The notes below the pieces were generated by a model, which was not told the DNA's origin, made no database searches, and saw only the letters and a program-made list of their open reading frames with translations. Positions 38,613-41,320 of a stretch of DNA of 41,320 nucleotides are shown here, one piece after another. The stretch comes from Kineococcus sp. TRM81007 (GTDB lineage Bacteria > Actinomycetota > Actinomycetes > Actinomycetales > Kineococcaceae): assembly GCF_022669155.1 (NCBI RefSeq), contig NZ_JALBVB010000055.1:172133-213452 (forward strand), written 5' to 3'. Position numbers and translations under genes: made by a program. Position 1 is the stretch's first letter. Each line of letters opens with the position of its first letter.

Positions 38613-40883
38613 GTGACAGCCGCAGCCCCCGCGACCCCGCGCGCCCGCGCCGCGGTCGCCGCCGCCCTCCTGCTGCCGCTGCTCGCCCTCCTCCCCCTCG
38701 CCCACGCCCGCTGGGACGCCGCCGACCGCCTCACCACCGCCGTCGGGCTCGTCGCCCTCCTCGGCGCCGCGCTGCCCCTCGTCGTCCGCTGGGCGCTCGG
38801 CCGGCTGCAGGCCCTCGCCTACGGCGTCGCGGGCACCGTCTGGGGAGCCGGCGTCACCGTCGCCGGCCTGTGGCCGCACGCCACCGTCGGCCCGGCCGGC
38901 CTCCCCCGCCTCGCCCTCACCGCCGCCGTGCTCGGGATGCTCGGCCTCGCCGTGCAGCACGTCCTCGCCGCCCGCTCCGGAACCGACGACCCGCCGCTGC
39001 TCGTCGACGCCCTCATGCTCGGCAGCGCCCTCGCCGTCGCCGGCTGGGAGGTCCTCTCCCGCACCACCCCGCCCGGCGGCACCCCCTGGCCCACGACCGT
39101 CCCCTGCCTGCTCCTGGTGTCCGCCCACGTCGGCATGGCCGCCGCCCTCGCCGTCGAGCACGCCCGCATGCGGCTCACCTGCATCGCCGCCGCGACCATG
39201 ACCGCCGCCACCGCCACCGCCGCCCTCACCCCCCACCAGGGCCTGGCCCACGGCGCGATCGTCGTCGCCCTCGTCGCCGGGAGCACCGCCGCGCTCGTCG
39301 CCCCGACCGCCGCGCCCCGGCACGCCGGCGTCGCCGCCGCCCGCGCCGCCCGCCGCATGGAGATCGCCACCCTCGTGCCCGGGCCGGTGCTGTTCGTCGA
39401 CATCGCGGTCCTCGTCGCCTTCCCCCGCCTCGACCCCGTGCTCTTCGCCCTCTACCTGTGGGTGCTCGCCACCTTCACCGCCCGGCACGTCGTCACCGCC
39501 CGCGCCGTCGACCGCAGCACCGCCCGCCTCACCTCCCAGGCCCTCCACGACGACCTCACCGGCCTCGGCAACCGGGCCGCCCTGCAGCACGCCCTCACCG
39601 GCCCCGACCACGACCAGTGCCTCGTGCTGCTCGAGCTCACCGGCCTCGACGACGTCAACGACGTCCTGGGCGTCAGCACCGGCGACGCCCTCATCCGCGC
39701 CGCCGCCCACGAGGTCCACCGCGCCGCCGCACCGTGGGGCGCCACCGCCCACCGAACCGGCGGCGACGAGATCGCCGTCCTGGTCCCCGGCGACGCCGAG
39801 CGCGCCGTGCGGCTCGCGCACGCCCTCGTCGACGCCGTCGCCGAAGCCCCCGCACAGGTCGACGGCGCCGCCCGCTTCCCCGTGTCCGCCGTCGCCGGCA
39901 TCGCCCCCTGCCCCGCCCGGCCGACCCCCCGGCACCCCGGCGGCGGAACGGGCCAGCAGAGCGGCGAGGGGGCCGGAGATCCCATGACGGCCCTCCTGCG
40001 CGCCGACGTCGCCCTGCGCGACGCCCGCCTCGCCGGCCGCGGCCACGTGTCCGTGTACTCCGGCGACGTCGCCGCCGCCCACGCCCGCCGCACCCTCCTG
40101 CGCGAGCGCCTCACCGCCGCCCTGCGCGACGGCGACCTCGACGTCCACTACCAGCCCATCGTGTCCTTCCGCACCGGCCGCGTGGAGAAGTTCGAGGCCC
40201 TCGCCCGCTGGGACGACCCCGTCCTCGGCCGCATCCACCCCGGCGAGTTCATCGCCGTCGCCGAGGAGTCCAACCTCGTCGTCGCCCTCGGCGAGCACGT
40301 CCTGCGCACCGCCGTGCGCGGCGCCCACAGCGCCGGCGCGTTCGCCGCCGGGGCCGGGCTCACCGTGAACGTCTCCGTCGTGCAGCTCCAGGCACCCGGC
40401 TTCGCCGACACCGTCCGCGACGTCCTCACCCGCCACGGCGTGCCGCCGCACCTGCTCACCCTCGAGCTCACCGAGTCCGTCTTCCTCGACACCGACTCCC
40501 CCGCCGAGCGCGTCGTCACCGAGCTCGCCGGCCTCGGCTGCACCGTCGCCATCGACGACTTCGGCACCGGCTACTCCGCGTTCGGCTACCTCGACCGGCT
40601 GCCCGTGCACGTCCTGAAGATCGACCGCTCCCTCACGAGCTCGATCACGGAGGCCGGCAACGGGCGCTCCGTCGTCACCTGCGTCGTCGACCTCGCCACC
40701 CGCCTCGGCATGGCCGTCGTCGTCGAGGGTGTCGAGACCGAGCGCCAGGCCGCCGCCTGCCGCGAGATGAACGCCCCCCTCGGGCAGGGCTGGCTGTACT
40801 CCGCGGCCGTCCCCCTCGACGCCGTGCCCGCCCAGCTCGCCCGCACCTACCCCGTGCCGGGGCTCGCCGTCCCCAGCGCGTGA
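38613..40883 (+). CDS. Membrane GGDEF-EAL protein: degenerate cyclase, intact phosphodiesterase
   Basis: 756 aa from GTG 38613. About eight to ten membrane helices fill the first ~300 residues. The GGDEF domain is degenerate: the usual DxDxFKxxND loop reads LLELTGLDDVNDVLG and the signature is GGDEI (383-387), so cyclase activity is doubtful and a GTP-sensing role is possible. The EAL domain is complete: FEALARW (EAL 528-530), NVSVVQLQ, LELTES, IDDFGTGYSAF, LKIDRSL, VVEGVETE and GQGW. It should degrade c-di-GMP to pGpG. The lack of a ribosome-binding site agrees with leaderless transcription from the sigma28-type promoter. It would lower c-di-GMP when motility genes are on. Confidence 0.92.
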   Translation: MTAAAPATPRARAAVAAALLLPLLALLPLAHARWDAADRLTTAVGLVALLGAALPLVVRWALGRLQALAYGVAGTVWGAGVTVAGLWPHATVGPAGLPRLALTAAVLGMLGLAVQHVLAARSGTDDPPLLVDALMLGSALAVAGWEVLSRTTPPGGTPWPTTVPCLLLVSAHVGMAAALAVEHARMRLTCIAAATMTAATATAALTPHQGLAHGAIVVALVAGSTAALVAPTAAPRHAGVAAARAARRMEIATLVPGPVLFVDIAVLVAFPRLDPVLFALYLWVLATFTARHVVTARAVDRSTARLTSQALHDDLTGLGNRAALQHALTGPDHDQCLVLLELTGLDDVNDVLGVSTGDALIRAAAHEVHRAAAPWGATAHRTGGDEIAVLVPGDAERAVRLAHALVDAVAEAPAQVDGAARFPVSAVAGIAPCPARPTPRHPGGGTGQQSGEGAGDPMTALLRADVALRDARLAGRGHVSVYSGDVAAAHARRTLLRERLTAALRDGDLDVHYQPIVSFRTGRVEKFEALARWDDPVLGRIHPGEFIAVAEESNLVVALGEHVLRTAVRGAHSAGAFAAGAGLTVNVSVVQLQAPGFADTVRDVLTRHGVPPHLLTLELTESVFLDTDSPAERVVTELAGLGCTVAIDDFGTGYSAFGYLDRLPVHVLKIDRSLTSSITEAGNGRSVVTCVVDLATRLGMAVVVEGVETERQAAACREMNAPLGQGWLYSAAVPLDAVPAQLARTYPVPGLAVPSA

Positions 40884-41026
40884 CGCGGGCGCACCGGCGA
40901 CGCCGCTGCAACTCCGCACTGGACGACAGAAGCCGGGTGACAGATGGTGGTCCCGGCGATCTGCTGACCGTCCACCTGTCTCCCACCGCACTGCGCCGGC
41001 ACCTTCATCCGAGAGGGGCACCGACC

Positions 41027-41236
41027 GTGTCCGCTGAGCAGCGACGGTTCACCACCCCTGTCCACGACGGGGCGCTGGAACTGATCGACGAGGGCGACGC
41101 CCAGCTCACCGAGGAGCAGGAAGCCGCCTACGAGGCTGAATCCGACCGCTACGCGCAGCAGGGACCGCCCTCGGAGGTGCGTGCCGCCATCGACGACCGC
41201 CTGCACCGCACCCCCCGCGCCCCGGCCGGAGACTGA
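41027..41236 (+). CDS. 69-aa acidic hypothetical protein
   Basis: GTG 41027 has GAGAGGGG 8 nt upstream. The product is short, charged and helical (GALELIDEGDAQLTEEQEAA, YEAESDRYAQQGPP, RAAIDDRLHRTPRAP), with no signal peptide or membrane segment. I recognise no family. The 143 bp between it and the GGDEF-EAL gene contain nothing I can identify beyond its ribosome-binding site. Confidence 0.6.
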   Translation: MSAEQRRFTTPVHDGALELIDEGDAQLTEEQEAAYEAESDRYAQQGPPSEVRAAIDDRLHRTPRAPAGD

Positions 41237-41252
41237 GGACGGGAGCCGGGTG

Positions 41253-41320
41253 GTGGAGCGGACGGCGTCCGGAGCTCGCGCTGCGACCACCGCGAGCCGG
41301 GCAGCAGCGGTGACGGCGCG
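41253..41320 (+). CDS. Possible start of a further gene (cut by window end)
   Basis: GTG 41253 (or 41250) follows GGGAG at 41241-41245 with suitable spacing. The frame stays open to the window edge, starting VERTASGARAATTASRAAA. It is too short to assign; chance openness is common at this GC content. Confidence 0.3.
   Translation, partial: MERTASGARAATTASRAAAVTA

Overview
The window is about 41 kb of very GC-rich bacterial chromosome with strong third-position GC bias, many GTG starts, 4-bp start/stop overlaps and several apparently leaderless starts. These features point to an actinobacterium. LGFP-repeat proteins, cell-wall-binding-repeat-2 (CWB2) proteins, numerous GGDEF/EAL proteins and FliA/WhiG-type promoters together suggest a motile member of the Kineosporiaceae (Kineococcus-like). 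That placement is an inference from gene content; no rRNA or tRNA gene is present to confirm it. No insertion sequence, prophage, CRISPR array or replication origin was recognised.

Layout. 1-3 kb: the end of a haloacid-dehalogenase-type hydrolase, a phytanoyl-CoA-dioxygenase-like protein lacking its HxD metal motif, a small repeat protein and a PfkB-type sugar kinase. 3-6.5 kb: two translationally coupled c-di-GMP genes (GGDEF, then GGDEF-EAL). 6.6-10.4 kb: a cold-shock protein, a membrane fatty-acid desaturase and a LOV-GAF-PP2C blue-light phosphatase. 10.5-14.5 kb: an LGFP protein, then a tightly overlapping operon of a cellulose-synthase-like GT2, a 37-aa membrane peptide and a GH6 glucanase lipoprotein. 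14.5-18.2 kb: PIG-L deacetylase, POT peptide transporter, DeoR regulator and NudK hydrolase. 18.2-27.6 kb: GAF-GGDEF protein, CWB2 protein, subtilisin-LGFP protease, HipBA toxin-antitoxin pair, NlpC/P60-LGFP hydrolase and a secreted beta-helix protein. 27.7-33.8 kb: acyltransferase-like membrane protein, Phd/VapC pair coupled to a PIG-L lipoprotein, DUF2079 membrane protein and a GT39-like mannosyltransferase. 33.8-41.3 kb: two further CWB2 proteins (one S-layer-like), a GGDEF-EAL protein, a 69-aa protein and the probable start of another gene.

The main theme is the cell envelope plus c-di-GMP signalling. Five scattered genes carry the same upstream signature, CTCAAG (or GTCAAG), 14-15 nt, then GCCGATG, which resembles sigma28 (FliA/WhiG) promoters. 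They encode the small repeat protein, the GAF-GGDEF protein, the subtilisin-LGFP protease, the NlpC/P60-LGFP hydrolase and the last GGDEF-EAL protein. I infer a motility- or development-linked regulon joining wall remodelling to c-di-GMP turnover. The GT2-TM-GH6 operon looks like a minimal synthase-dependent polysaccharide system.
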